The notes beneath the pieces are model-generated. The model was given only the letters and a program-made list of their open reading frames with translations. It did not search any database and was not told the DNA's origin. The position numbers were made by a program, and so were the translations under genes. Positions 51,879-60,463 of a stretch of 64,000 nucleotides of DNA are shown here, piece after piece. How positions within the stretch are numbered: position 1 is the first letter of the stretch; each line of letters starts with the position of its first letter. Source of the stretch: Corynebacterium sp. CNJ-954 (GTDB lineage Bacteria; Actinomycetota; Actinomycetes; Mycobacteriales; Mycobacteriaceae); NCBI RefSeq assembly GCF_001942345.1, contig NZ_MKKI01000004.1:62001-126000 (forward strand), read 5' to 3'.

Positions 51879-53003
51879 ATGTCTGGAACGCACGACAACA
51901 CTGCACCTACTGACGCCGATGCTCTGCTGCTCCTGTCATTCGGCGGGCCGGAGCAGGAGGCCGACGTCATTCCTTTCCTTGAGAATGTCACCAAGGGCCG
52001 TGGGATACCTCGTGAGCGTCTCAAGGATGTCGGAGAGCACTATTACGCCCTCGGGGGGCGTAGTCCGCTCAATGACCTGAACCGTGAGATGATCGCTGGG
52101 ATCCGGGCTGAGTTGGACTCCCGGGGGTCGGGGATCCCCATCTACTTCGGTAACAGGAACTGGCATCCGTTCGTCGAGGATGCGGTCGAGACGATGGCCC
52201 GCGACGGGGTGCGTTCCGCCGTCGTCTTCGCCACGTCCGCATGGGGTGGGTACTCGGGGTGTCGTCAGTACCACGAGGACATCGCCCGCGCCCGGCAGGC
52301 TGTCGTGGACGCGGGGCTGACCCCGCCACGCCTCCGCCGTCTACCCCAGTTCCACGACCATCCACTGTTCATCGACGCATTCGCGCGTGCCGTGGACACC
52401 GCCAGGGCAACCCTCGACGAGGCTGAGCGGGCCGACCTCGTCTTCACCGCACACTCCATTCCGCTGCGTGCCGACGCCGAGGCCGGCCCACCGGAACTCG
52501 GTGGGCATCTGTACTCACGCCAGGTCCGTGACAGTGCCGAACTGATCCGCGACCGGAGTTCTTTCGGGGAAGGCACTGTGTCCTCTGCGTCCTCCGGGTC
52601 CTCTGTGTCCTCTGTGGTTGAGGCTGACGTGGTCTGGCAGTCCCGGTCCGGCCCGCCGTCCGTGCCCTGGCTGGAGCCGGACATCTGCGACCATCTCCGG
52701 GCGCGCGTCGACCGGGGCAACACCCGCCCGGTGGTGCTGTGTCCCGTCGGCTTTCTCTCGGACCACGTCGAAGTGCTCTGGGATCTGGACACAGAGGCCA
52801 GCGAAACAGCGGAAGAGCTCGGGATAGATCTGGTCAGGGCCACAACCCCTGGGTCCACGTCCGATTTTGCGGCGATGGTGGTCGATCTTGTCCAGGGCGC
52901 TACGCGAGGTGAGCCCGGCGGGGGCGGGGGACTCGGACGTGTGCCCAACTTCGGCTCAGCCGTGGACGGGGCCTTCTGTGCTGTGGGGTGCTGCGGCGGC
53001 TGA
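51879..53003 (+). CDS. hemH: Ferrochelatase, actinobacterial (coproporphyrin) type
   Basis: A 374-residue enzyme that inserts Fe(II) into the porphyrin, coproporphyrin III in actinobacteria by family knowledge. Motifs: LLLLSFGGPEQEADVIPFLENVTKGRGIP, YFGNRNWHPF, SAWGGYSGCRQY, FTAHSIP (catalytic His) and CPVGFLSDHVEVLWDLD. The C-terminal FCAVGCCGG plus the Cys in SGCRQY suit a [2Fe-2S] cluster. A Ser/Val-rich insert lies at residues about 235-250 (52580-52620). A -10 TATAGT (51861-51866) is 13 bases before ATG 51879, so the leader is minimal. GTG 51873 is an alternative start. Confidence 0.92.
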   Translation: MSGTHDNTAPTDADALLLLSFGGPEQEADVIPFLENVTKGRGIPRERLKDVGEHYYALGGRSPLNDLNREMIAGIRAELDSRGSGIPIYFGNRNWHPFVEDAVETMARDGVRSAVVFATSAWGGYSGCRQYHEDIARARQAVVDAGLTPPRLRRLPQFHDHPLFIDAFARAVDTARATLDEAERADLVFTAHSIPLRADAEAGPPELGGHLYSRQVRDSAELIRDRSSFGEGTVSSASSGSSVSSVVEADVVWQSRSGPPSVPWLEPDICDHLRARVDRGNTRPVVLCPVGFLSDHVEVLWDLDTEASETAEELGIDLVRATTPGSTSDFAAMVVDLVQGATRGEPGGGGGLGRVPNFGSAVDGAFCAVGCCGG

Positions 53004-53010
53004 TCCCGGC

Positions 53011-53080
53011 GCAGGCCGACACAGACGGGCACAGAAGGGCACAGACGGGCACAGGCCGGCGCAGATAGGCACAGACGGGT
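53011..53080. repeat. Seven tandem 10-base repeats before lsr2
   Basis: Seven imperfect copies of ACAGACGGGC with an exact 10-base period fill the gap between the ferrochelatase stop (53003) and the lsr2 start region (53100-53112). The period equals about one helical turn. Confidence 0.85.
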
Positions 53081-53111
53081 GCTGCGGGTGTGCGGTGGTA
53101 TGGTGACACGA

Positions 53112-53480
53112 ATGGGACGACGAACAGTGATCACCTTTGTTGACGACATTGACCAGGAAGAACTCGCTCCTGACGAGGTCCGGACGGTGAAGTTCGGCTA
53201 CCGTGGCGCCGATTACGTTCTGGATCTGTCCGAGCTGAACGCGGCGATCCTGGACGAGGAACTCGAGCCGTACCTGGGGGCCGCCCGGAAGCTGCCGAAG
53301 AGTGCCTCTGCCGGAACGGCACGGTCCTCCTCCCCGTCATCTTCGTCGGCCTCTGACGCCGCACGCAACCGTCGTATCCGACAGTGGGCGAATGAGAACG
53401 GTCGTGAGGTCTCCGCACGCGGCAAGATCGCCGCTGACGTGATCAGCGACTACGAGGCAGCGCACCCCGAGGACCGGTAG
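53112..53480 (+). CDS. lsr2: Lsr2-family nucleoid-associated protein
   Basis: Lsr2 is an H-NS-like protein that bridges AT-rich DNA and silences foreign genes. The 122-residue product has the N-terminal dimerisation domain (TVITFVDDIDQEELAPDEVRTVKFGYRGADYVLDLSELNA), a Ser/Ala-rich linker and a C-terminal DNA-binding domain (IRQWANENGREVSARGKIAADVISDYEAAH) with the conserved ARG hook. ATG 53100 would add four residues (MVTR). The repeat array in front may influence its expression. Confidence 0.9.
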   Translation: MGRRTVITFVDDIDQEELAPDEVRTVKFGYRGADYVLDLSELNAAILDEELEPYLGAARKLPKSASAGTARSSSPSSSSASDAARNRRIRQWANENGREVSARGKIAADVISDYEAAHPEDR

Positions 53481-53581
53481 CAGGACCGCGTAAACTGCGC
53501 CGATCTGGGATGATCCGCGTTGATTCACGGAGAGTGCCGCCACCTCTTGTCGGAGGGGCCGGGTAGGCGTACTTTCTGGCT

Positions 53582-55489
53582 ATGCGTAAAGCGCAGGGCC
53601 CTCATCCGGTCCGTCGGGACGCCTTCACGGCACAGGCACCACGTCCCCTCCGAACCACCGACACCGATTCCAGACGCCCCTGGTGGCAGGTCATGTGCCT
53701 GTCTGGTGTCGACTACTTCTCCACACTCGGATACCAGCCCGGTATCGCCGTCGCCGCGGCAGGGGCGCTGGCCCCCGTCGCGACGCTGATACTGGTGCTC
53801 GTCACTCTCCTCGGCGCGGTCCCTGTATACCGGCGGATCGCCGCCGAATCCCCGGACGGGCTCGGCTCGATCGGGATGCTGGCCGGCATGGTCCGCGGAT
53901 GGCGCGGCAAACTGCTGATCCTCGTTCTCCTCGGCTTCGCTGCCTGCGACTTCATGATCACCGTCACGCTGTCGGCGTCAGATGCGGCGACCCACCTGCT
54001 CAGTTCCTCCAGCAGCCCCTGGCTGATGCCGGTGACGCTGGGACTGGTGGCACTGCTGGCGGCGGTCTTCCTGAAGGGTTTCACCGATGCTGTCCGCGTC
54101 TCTGTCCTGCTCGTGGTGGTGTACCTGGGTCTGACCACCGCGGTGGTGGCCCGGGGGCTGTGGCGCATCCTGACCGAATCCGGGCATGTCGCCGACTGGA
54201 CTGCGGCGGTCACCACGCAGCACTCCAGCATCTGGATGATGCTGGCTGTCGCGGTTCTCGTGTTTCCTAAACTGGCGCTCGGCATGTCCGGATTCGAGAC
54301 GGGAGTGTCGGTGATGCCGCTGATCCGGCCGGCGTCCGGCACCGTCGGAGAGGAGGCACGTGCCTCCCGGATCAGGTCAGGGCGACGCCTGGTCCTGGTC
54401 AGCGCACTGATCATGAGTTGTTTCCTGATCGGTTCATCGCTGTGCGTGACCATGCTGGTACCCGGCGACCAGCTCGCTGCCGGTGGTGAGGCGAACGGCC
54501 GGGCACTGGCGTGGCTCGCCCACGAGGAGTTCGGGCGGGTGGTGGGGAACATCTACGACGCGTCCACCATCGCCGTGCTCTGGTTCGCGGGCGCCTCGGC
54601 AATGGCCGGACTGCTGGCGCTGATTCCGCGGTACCTGCCGGCGTACGGCATGGCGCCGACGTGGGCGCGACGGTCACGGCCGATGGTGCTCGTACTGGCT
54701 GCCGTCGCGGTGGCTCTGGTACTGGTCTTCCGCGCGGACGTCGACGCCCAGTCCGGTGCCTACGCCACGGGCGTCCTGGTACTCCTCGGGTCCGGTGCTC
54801 TCGCGGTGACCCTGCATACCCTGCGGCGCGGGAATCGCCGTACCGGTATCCTGTTCTCCTTGGTCACCGTTATTCTGGCGTACACTCTGGTGGCCAACAT
54901 CATTGAACGTCCGGAAGGGCTGCGGGTGGCGGTGTGGTTCATCCTGGGCATCATCGCTGTCTCGGCAGTGTCCCGGGCGGGCCGGTCGCTCGAGTTGCGC
55001 GGTGCCGAGATCCGGTACGATGCTGCTGCCCAGCACATCCTGCAGGCCGCGGTGGCGGGGTCGGGGGAGCTGCACCTGGTGGCGTCCTGTGCGAGGGAGG
55101 CCCCGGACGTGGTGACCCGGGAGCGGGGTCTCCGACGGTCCAACCATCTTTCCGGCGACCGGCCGCTGGTCTTCCTGGAGGTCACCGTCGGCGACGCCAG
55201 TGACTTCGCCTCGCCACTGATCGTCACCGGCCATGCCGTTGACGGGATACCCGTACTCCACGTCTCTGCGACGACCGTGCCGAACGCTGTCGCCGCTGTC
55301 GCACTGGACGCCCGTGACCACTTCGACGTCATCCCGGACATCTACTTCGAATGGGGGACAGGTTCCCCGGTCCGGGAAATGCTCCGGTACCTGGTGGTGG
55401 GCAGGGGTCACAATGCGGCGGTCACGCGGGAGGTCCTTCGGCGGGCCGAACCCGAGGAGGGACGCCGGCCGCGGGTGCATGTGGGGTGA
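53582..55489 (+). CDS. APC-superfamily permease with cytoplasmic C-terminal domain
   Basis: A 635-residue transporter with about 12 membrane segments, beginning with LSGVDYFSTLGYQPGIAVAAAGALAP and containing FPKLALGMSGFETGVSVMPLI. A soluble domain of about 150 residues follows the last helix (about residue 480 onward). Amino acids, or potassium as in KimA-type relatives, are possible substrates; I cannot decide. Monocistronic; a -10-like TACTTT is just before the ATG at 53582, so the message may be leaderless. Convergent with rskA. Confidence 0.8.
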   Translation: MRKAQGPHPVRRDAFTAQAPRPLRTTDTDSRRPWWQVMCLSGVDYFSTLGYQPGIAVAAAGALAPVATLILVLVTLLGAVPVYRRIAAESPDGLGSIGMLAGMVRGWRGKLLILVLLGFAACDFMITVTLSASDAATHLLSSSSSPWLMPVTLGLVALLAAVFLKGFTDAVRVSVLLVVVYLGLTTAVVARGLWRILTESGHVADWTAAVTTQHSSIWMMLAVAVLVFPKLALGMSGFETGVSVMPLIRPASGTVGEEARASRIRSGRRLVLVSALIMSCFLIGSSLCVTMLVPGDQLAAGGEANGRALAWLAHEEFGRVVGNIYDASTIAVLWFAGASAMAGLLALIPRYLPAYGMAPTWARRSRPMVLVLAAVAVALVLVFRADVDAQSGAYATGVLVLLGSGALAVTLHTLRRGNRRTGILFSLVTVILAYTLVANIIERPEGLRVAVWFILGIIAVSAVSRAGRSLELRGAEIRYDAAAQHILQAAVAGSGELHLVASCAREAPDVVTRERGLRRSNHLSGDRPLVFLEVTVGDASDFASPLIVTGHAVDGIPVLHVSATTVPNAVAAVALDARDHFDVIPDIYFEWGTGSPVREMLRYLVVGRGHNAAVTREVLRRAEPEEGRRPRVHVG

Positions 55490-55496
55490 GGGGTGA

Positions 55497-56282
55497 CTAC
55501 CCGGCGGATCCGTCGACGGCGAGCACGGCCACCGGATCCGTGGTGGGGGCGGGTGAGCCGCCAGCCGGTTCATCGGTGAGAGCAACTGCTGTTGTGGCAG
55601 GTGATGCGCCAGGCGACGCGTTGTTGGAGCTGTCGGTGCTGACCGTGATGACACCGTCGAGACCGTCGAACAGGCCCGCGGATGCAGGCACACCGTCGGC
55701 GTCGAGCGACCACAGCTGGTAGGTGCGCTCGTCCGACAGTGTGGGCAGGTCCCGGGCGATCACGGTCAGTTCACCGCCCGCGGCGATGACGGCCAGAGCG
55801 CCGTCCTCGGAGCCGTCAGCTGCCTCGACCTCGGTCGAGGTGACGGTGGAGTCCGGTGCGGTGAGCATGCGCGTGATGTTCCGTGCGGCGTCCTCGGCGT
55901 CTTCGGCCTGCACAGACTGGTTGTGCTGGGAGATCGCCACGGTCAGTGACGGGACGGCGACGGCGAGGGAGACCGCGGCCACGGCGGTCATCAACCAGGC
56001 TGTACGTCGATACCGCCGGAGTGTGGAAACCGGCGAAGGGGACTCGTCCTCGCCGATCCGGCGCATCACCGCCTGTTTCAGCTCCGGAGGTGGGGGAGCC
56101 TCGTGCAGGCTGGCGAGTTCGGCGGCAACTTCCCGGTACCTGCGGAGGGCAGCCGCGGCATCCGGGTCTGTCTCCGCCAGACGTTCGGCCTCCCGGACGT
56201 CCTCTTCGGAATCGAGGGCGTCGAGGGAAAGGCCGACGAGTAGTTCATCGATCCGGTTGCTGTCCGGTCCGGACTCGGTCAT
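55497..56282 (-). CDS. rskA: Anti-sigma-K factor RskA
   Basis: A 261-residue single-pass membrane protein that holds SigK inactive. Cytoplasmic anti-sigma domain (residues 1-90, IDELLVGLSLDALDSEEDVREAERL), membrane segment at about 94-117, and extracytoplasmic RskA domain with RTYQLWSLDADGVPASAGLF. The tail is rich in Ser, Ala and Pro. It starts one base after the sigK stop, so both are translated together. By family knowledge RskA is removed by regulated proteolysis. Confidence 0.9.
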   Translation of the reverse strand: MTESGPDSNRIDELLVGLSLDALDSEEDVREAERLAETDPDAAAALRRYREVAAELASLHEAPPPPELKQAVMRRIGEDESPSPVSTLRRYRRTAWLMTAVAAVSLAVAVPSLTVAISQHNQSVQAEDAEDAARNITRMLTAPDSTVTSTEVEAADGSEDGALAVIAAGGELTVIARDLPTLSDERTYQLWSLDADGVPASAGLFDGLDGVITVSTDSSNNASPGASPATTAVALTDEPAGGSPAPTTDPVAVLAVDGSAG

Positions 56283-56283
56283 C

Positions 56284-56868
56284 TCAGCTCATCTCCATAC
56301 AGGTTCGCATGCGCGCGAGGGCGGACCGGATGCGGCTCTTCACCGTGGCCAGCGGAGCGGTGAGGTGCCGGGCCACCTCGGAGTAGGTACGGCCACCGTA
56401 GTAGGCGGCGACCAGTGACTCATTCTCGAGATCGGTGAGTTCTCCCAGACAGTGACGTACCCGAGCGCTTTCCTCACTCCGGAGGATACCGTCGTCGACG
56501 GCATCGACTTCACGAGGCTCCCGGTGGGTGCGGTGTTCCCGGTCCTGTCGGGACGACTCGGAACGGACGCTGTCAACTGCGCGGCGGTGGGCGATCGTTG
56601 CCGCCCAGGCGTGGACGGTCCCGCGTGCCGGGTCGTAGGTTGACGACTTCGTCCACATCTCCAGCATCACCTCCTGGGTGACCTCCGCTGCCAAGCCCTC
56701 GTGACGGAGGATACGGCGGCAGATCCCGTAGGCGACGGGAGAGACGGCGTCGTAGAGCAGACCGAAAGCCCCCCGGTCGCCCGCAGCGGCACGCCCGACC
56801 AACATGGTCAACTGTGCGTCGTCCCGTCGGCCTGGCCCGGGGGTCCCCTGCGTCATGAGGTCGATCAT
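56284..56868 (-). CDS. sigK: ECF sigma factor SigK
   Basis: A 194-residue ECF sigma factor with region 2 (AFGLLYDAVSPVAYGICRRIL, ... EVTQEVMLEMW) and region 4 (LTDLENESLVAAYYGGRTYSEVARHL, VKSRIRSALARMR). Cys140 and Cys190 are 50 residues apart, as are Cys133 and Cys183 of M. tuberculosis SigK, which form a redox-sensitive disulfide; this supports redox control. ATG 56868 and 56856 are both possible. It sits between the tandem-repeat lipoprotein gene (9 bases upstream) and rskA. Confidence 0.92.
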   Translation of the reverse strand: MIDLMTQGTPGPGRRDDAQLTMLVGRAAAGDRGAFGLLYDAVSPVAYGICRRILRHEGLAAEVTQEVMLEMWTKSSTYDPARGTVHAWAATIAHRRAVDSVRSESSRQDREHRTHREPREVDAVDDGILRSEESARVRHCLGELTDLENESLVAAYYGGRTYSEVARHLTAPLATVKSRIRSALARMRTCMEMS

Positions 56869-56877
56869 AGGGGTGAA

Positions 56878-58209
56878 TCAGTTGACGAGAGCGTCCTTCA
56901 GCGACTTGATGGTACCGGCCAGGGTGGAGATGTGCTGGGCGAGGCCGTCGGCGAGCTCATCGGCGTCGAGCTCGCCTCCGGTGATGTCTGCGAAGAACTC
57001 CCCGGCCCTCGGACGATATCCGTCGAGATTCTGCAGAGCCTCATCCGCTGCGGCACTGTCGTCACTGGCCAGAGCGTTGGCGTAATCAACGAAGTAGCCG
57101 ATGTGTTCGCGCCAGAGCTCCAGGAACTCTGCGCCCTTCTCGTCGCCGGCGACGGAGCCGACAGCTTCTGACAAAGCGACGGAGTTGTGGTCGAGGGTGT
57201 CCGCGGCCGCCTGGAACGCCTCGGACTCGGTGCCCCCCTCGGAGGTGTAGGCGGTGAAGACCGCGAGACCGGCGAGGTAGACATGTTCCTGCAGCCCCGT
57301 GGCCAGGGTGACACGTAACGTGGCGGCGTCGTCGGTAGCGTCTCCGGCGACGTCGTTGCCTTCAGCGAGTCCCGAGGCCAGGGTGGCGATGAAATCCCCG
57401 CCGTGGGACGCAGCCGCATGCAGGTCACCGTAGGCGGAGGTGTCATCCGCGGCGAGTGCGTCGATCGCCTGGGACAGACTGTCGACGTGGTGTTGCAGTC
57501 CCTCTGTCGCGGCACCGGCGTCAATGACGCCCTGCGACAGGCCGGAGAAGGCCTCTCCTGCGTCCATCGTGTACTGCGTCAGGTCGTCCTGGGCGGCGGC
57601 TTTCGCTGCGTCGTCGCCGTCCTTGGCTGCCGTCGCGTAGTCCACGAAGTAGCCGACGTGGTCACGCCAGAGTTCCAGCACAGCGTCGCGCTGGGAAGGG
57701 TCGATCGTGGCGACCATGTCGGCCAGGGCTACAGCATTCGCGTCCAGGGCGTCGGATGCGGCGGAGAAGGCATCGGAATCCGCTCCCTCTGTGTAGGCCG
57801 TGGCGACCGCCATGCCTGCGAGGTAGACGTGTTCCTGCAGGTTGGATGCCAGGTCCGCATGCAGCGTGGCGGCGTCAGAATCCGGGTCACCGTCGATGTC
57901 GGCAGCGGCGACGATGCCGTCGGCGAGGGTCTGGCCGGTCATCGGCATGTGGGCGGCGGCGGTCATCGCGTCAGCGAAGGGATCACCGGTACTCATCGGG
58001 GTGATGTCACCGGTCGGCTGGTGGTCACCGGAGTGCATGTCACCCATCCCGTCGGCATTCTCGGTCGACATCGCTCCGCTGGTGGTTGTCTGGCTGGACG
58101 TCTCGTCGGTCTGGTCGTCACCGGAGCAGGCGGCGAGGGACAACATCAGTGCGGCCACAGAACCGACCGCGACGGTCTTCTTCGTGTACGTGCTGTACCT
58201 GGCGTACAT
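56878..58209 (-). CDS. Lipoprotein with two tandem helical repeats and a Met/His-rich segment
   Basis: A 443-residue lipoprotein: lipobox LAAC with Cys28, then a Met/His/Asp-rich stretch (GMGDMHSGDH, HMPMTG, residues about 50-95) that could bind metal, then two copies of a ~140-residue all-helical repeat. Each repeat has the pattern LQEHVYLAG-AV-TAYT, DALDxNxVAL and LWR(D/E)H(V/I)GYFVDYA. I do not recognise the family. It is first in the operon with sigK and rskA, so it is likely a sensor or a protected target of SigK response. ATG 58209 follows GAGGAG. Confidence 0.88.
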   Translation of the reverse strand: MYARYSTYTKKTVAVGSVAALMLSLAACSGDDQTDETSSQTTTSGAMSTENADGMGDMHSGDHQPTGDITPMSTGDPFADAMTAAAHMPMTGQTLADGIVAAADIDGDPDSDAATLHADLASNLQEHVYLAGMAVATAYTEGADSDAFSAASDALDANAVALADMVATIDPSQRDAVLELWRDHVGYFVDYATAAKDGDDAAKAAAQDDLTQYTMDAGEAFSGLSQGVIDAGAATEGLQHHVDSLSQAIDALAADDTSAYGDLHAAASHGGDFIATLASGLAEGNDVAGDATDDAATLRVTLATGLQEHVYLAGLAVFTAYTSEGGTESEAFQAAADTLDHNSVALSEAVGSVAGDEKGAEFLELWREHIGYFVDYANALASDDSAAADEALQNLDGYRPRAGEFFADITGGELDADELADGLAQHISTLAGTIKSLKDALVN

Positions 58210-58248
58210 GGTGGGAACTCCTCAAAGTGGGGGATGGTGTCACTGTGT

Positions 58249-58276
58249 ATTCGGAGCGGTCGGGTTGGCGGATTGG
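58249..58276 (-). promoter_or_regulatory. ECF-type promoter of the lipoprotein-sigK-rskA operon
   Basis: On the minus strand CCAATC (complement of 58271-58276) and CCGAAT (complement of 58249-58254) are 16 bases apart, 40 bases before the lipoprotein ATG. The pair resembles ECF promoters of the SigK type and would mean self-activation. Judged by eye. Confidence 0.45.
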
Positions 58277-58438
58277 TCGTGACAAGAACCGGTGCAGATC
58301 ATCTGGTGGCGGTACGCTCCCGAACGCACGGACAGCCCCACCGGTCACCAACGCTCCCTGGTGGTCGAACCCTGGTAGCGTGAGATTCCGACAAAAGATC
58401 ATGGTCAACGTTTCCTCTTCTCTCGTGCAGGAGCTCTC

Positions 58439-59821
58439 ATGTCCACGGACCCCTTGGAAGGCATGACAATCATGAGGGAGCTCGCGGAGATCCGGCGTGA
58501 AGTGGAAGAAAAGTGGCGGCAGCTTACTCAGCCGGACCATGCGTCCGACATCCTCGAGCGCACCGAGGGAGTCGAGGAGTTGGTGCTACGGATCGACGTT
58601 CTATCCCCGGCCGATCATCGAATTGCCGATCTCCGGGAAGTCGCCTTTGCCCGGGCGGTGGCTGCGAAGACCCTGGGACGGTCCCGTGAGATGGACTCCG
58701 CACTCGCCCTGGTGGGCGTCTTATCCTTGTCGGCGGCGGGCACGGAACGGGTGCGATCGGTCCTTCACTTCCTGGAGGAGAGTGCTCAGCAACGAGAAGA
58801 ACACCATGGTTTGGAACCCGATTTCTCCTTGGCCGTGGACAGTTTTCCGGATTCGCCTGGGTTGCCGCGCGAGCAGGACAGCGGGGCGTGCGTGGAGGCT
58901 TCCGAAGAACCCGGAACACCGTCATGGGATGTGCAGGTCGGTGTTCTCAAGCGCAGTCCATACACAGAGCAGAATGACCAGCTGTGGGACGAACTGATCG
59001 CGGCCTGTCGCAGCAACCTCCCAACGGCGAGAGAATCCAGCGAGCTGTCCGCACTGCAGCACTGTCTCGGAGAGCTCATGGAGATAATTACGGATAACCC
59101 CGGCCTGGCCTCCCCGCACCTCCGGCCGGAAATCATCGCTCGCGCTGTCGCGCTGCATAGACTGAATCAGCGGGTCATGGAGGAACTCGGAGACTCCATC
59201 GGTGCGCGACTCGATAGAAACAAGTTCTTTCAATCTGTTCTGTCACGGTTGCTTGTGGATGTACCGACGTCCATCTCATTGAGTGACAGGATCCTCATCG
59301 CCAGATACCACCTCGATCTTTCACCGGATGTCACAGGGCATGGCAACACCGAGCGGAGCAGGTATGCGACGCGTCTGGCAGAGCTGTACCAGCGTAATGA
59401 CGACCATAACGGCGAGATCATGGCATTCCTGGAGAAAGGTGCATGCCTAGAGAAGATGGGCCGTTATTCAGAGATGTACGAAGTCTATGAACAGGCCCTC
59501 ACTCTTTCACGCAGGTACGATCTGGTGAGCGGGATAATCTGGTCGACCATTCGGTTATCGTACGGGCATTTCCTGGCTAAGGACCCTCGCTCTGCTACTC
59601 AATTGCTTCTCGATCTAGACGACCGATTGACCTACGATGATGTCAGCGGGGTGAATGAACGCGAGGCGTATGCAGAAGCGAAGGTCGCATTGGGCAACCT
59701 TTTCGCTTATGCGGGGTCGCATGACGGATCGCGCCGGTACCACGGAGAGGCCGCGGAGGTTTTCACATCCATTGGTAATCAGACGCGTGCGTGGGAATGC
59801 CGTCAGAAAGCTCTTGGCTGA
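58439..59821 (+). CDS. TPR-like helical protein of unknown function (460 aa)
   Basis: A soluble, almost wholly helical protein. The C-terminal half has TPR-like pairs (GEIMAFLEKGACLEKMGRYSEMYEVYEQALTLSRRY; SRRYHGEAAEVFTSIGNQTRAWECRQKAL). Codon use is less GC-rich than in its neighbours, which hints at recent gain. A GGAG ribosome binding site precedes the ATG. Its style resembles the 1035-residue protein at 34650. Function unknown; perhaps a scaffold or regulator of a SARP/NB-ARC type without the other domains. Confidence 0.75.
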   Translation: MSTDPLEGMTIMRELAEIRREVEEKWRQLTQPDHASDILERTEGVEELVLRIDVLSPADHRIADLREVAFARAVAAKTLGRSREMDSALALVGVLSLSAAGTERVRSVLHFLEESAQQREEHHGLEPDFSLAVDSFPDSPGLPREQDSGACVEASEEPGTPSWDVQVGVLKRSPYTEQNDQLWDELIAACRSNLPTARESSELSALQHCLGELMEIITDNPGLASPHLRPEIIARAVALHRLNQRVMEELGDSIGARLDRNKFFQSVLSRLLVDVPTSISLSDRILIARYHLDLSPDVTGHGNTERSRYATRLAELYQRNDDHNGEIMAFLEKGACLEKMGRYSEMYEVYEQALTLSRRYDLVSGIIWSTIRLSYGHFLAKDPRSATQLLLDLDDRLTYDDVSGVNEREAYAEAKVALGNLFAYAGSHDGSRRYHGEAAEVFTSIGNQTRAWECRQKALG

Positions 59822-59842
59822 GGTCCAGTAAGCGGGACTCGG

Positions 59843-60328
59843 TCAGTTAAGTGGGATTCCCCGTGCGTCATGCGAGTATCGTCCGCCACCGATGAGGATC
59901 ATGATGAACTCGACGCATGCCCAGATACCGACGCAGAAAAGGAAGAGGAAGCCGATGAGGATGATGGCGGTGAGGTAACCGAAGATCGTGAGGACCAGCT
60001 GGCATACGGCCTTGCCGGTGTAACCGAGGTAGAAGTTGTGAATGCCCAGAGTGCCCAGGAAGAACGCCAACAGGGCAGCAGCGAGCTTCGACTTCTGAGG
60101 TCCGGGGTACATTGGAGCGCCGTATCCGCCGTGTTGCTGCATGCTTCCCTGCTGGTACTGCTGAGCGTACGGCTGCTGGAAGTTCTGCTGCTGGGGGTAC
60201 GGCTGGTGGGCGGGCTGCTGGAAGCCTTGTTGCTGATAGGGAGAATCCTGGTATGGCGTCTGCTGCTGGTTCTCCGGACGGCGCTCGCCGGAGCTACCGA
60301 ACTCCGGGCTGTTGAAGGGGTTGCTCAT
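59843..60328 (-). CDS. TM2 domain-containing membrane protein
   Basis: A 161-residue protein: a Gln/Pro/Tyr-rich N-terminal half (many QQ and YQQ repeats) followed by a TM2 domain of two helices (KSKLAAALLAFFLGTLGIHNFYLGYTGKAVCQL and a second hydrophobic helix) and a short tail with DARGIPLN. ATG 60328 follows AAGGAG. TM2 proteins are common in Corynebacterium, and their role is unknown. Confidence 0.87.
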   Translation of the reverse strand: MSNPFNSPEFGSSGERRPENQQQTPYQDSPYQQQGFQQPAHQPYPQQQNFQQPYAQQYQQGSMQQHGGYGAPMYPGPQKSKLAAALLAFFLGTLGIHNFYLGYTGKAVCQLVLTIFGYLTAIILIGFLFLFCVGIWACVEFIMILIGGGRYSHDARGIPLN

Positions 60329-60463
60329 CGGGACTCCTTGATTCATGCGTGCGTGGCGCCTGGCGTCGGCTGCCCGCGAGTACACGTAAACGTATCAGGT
60401 CGGAAAGAATCGCTCGGCATCCTCTTCCCGACGGATGCGTCAGGAGACCTCGGGATGATGGTC

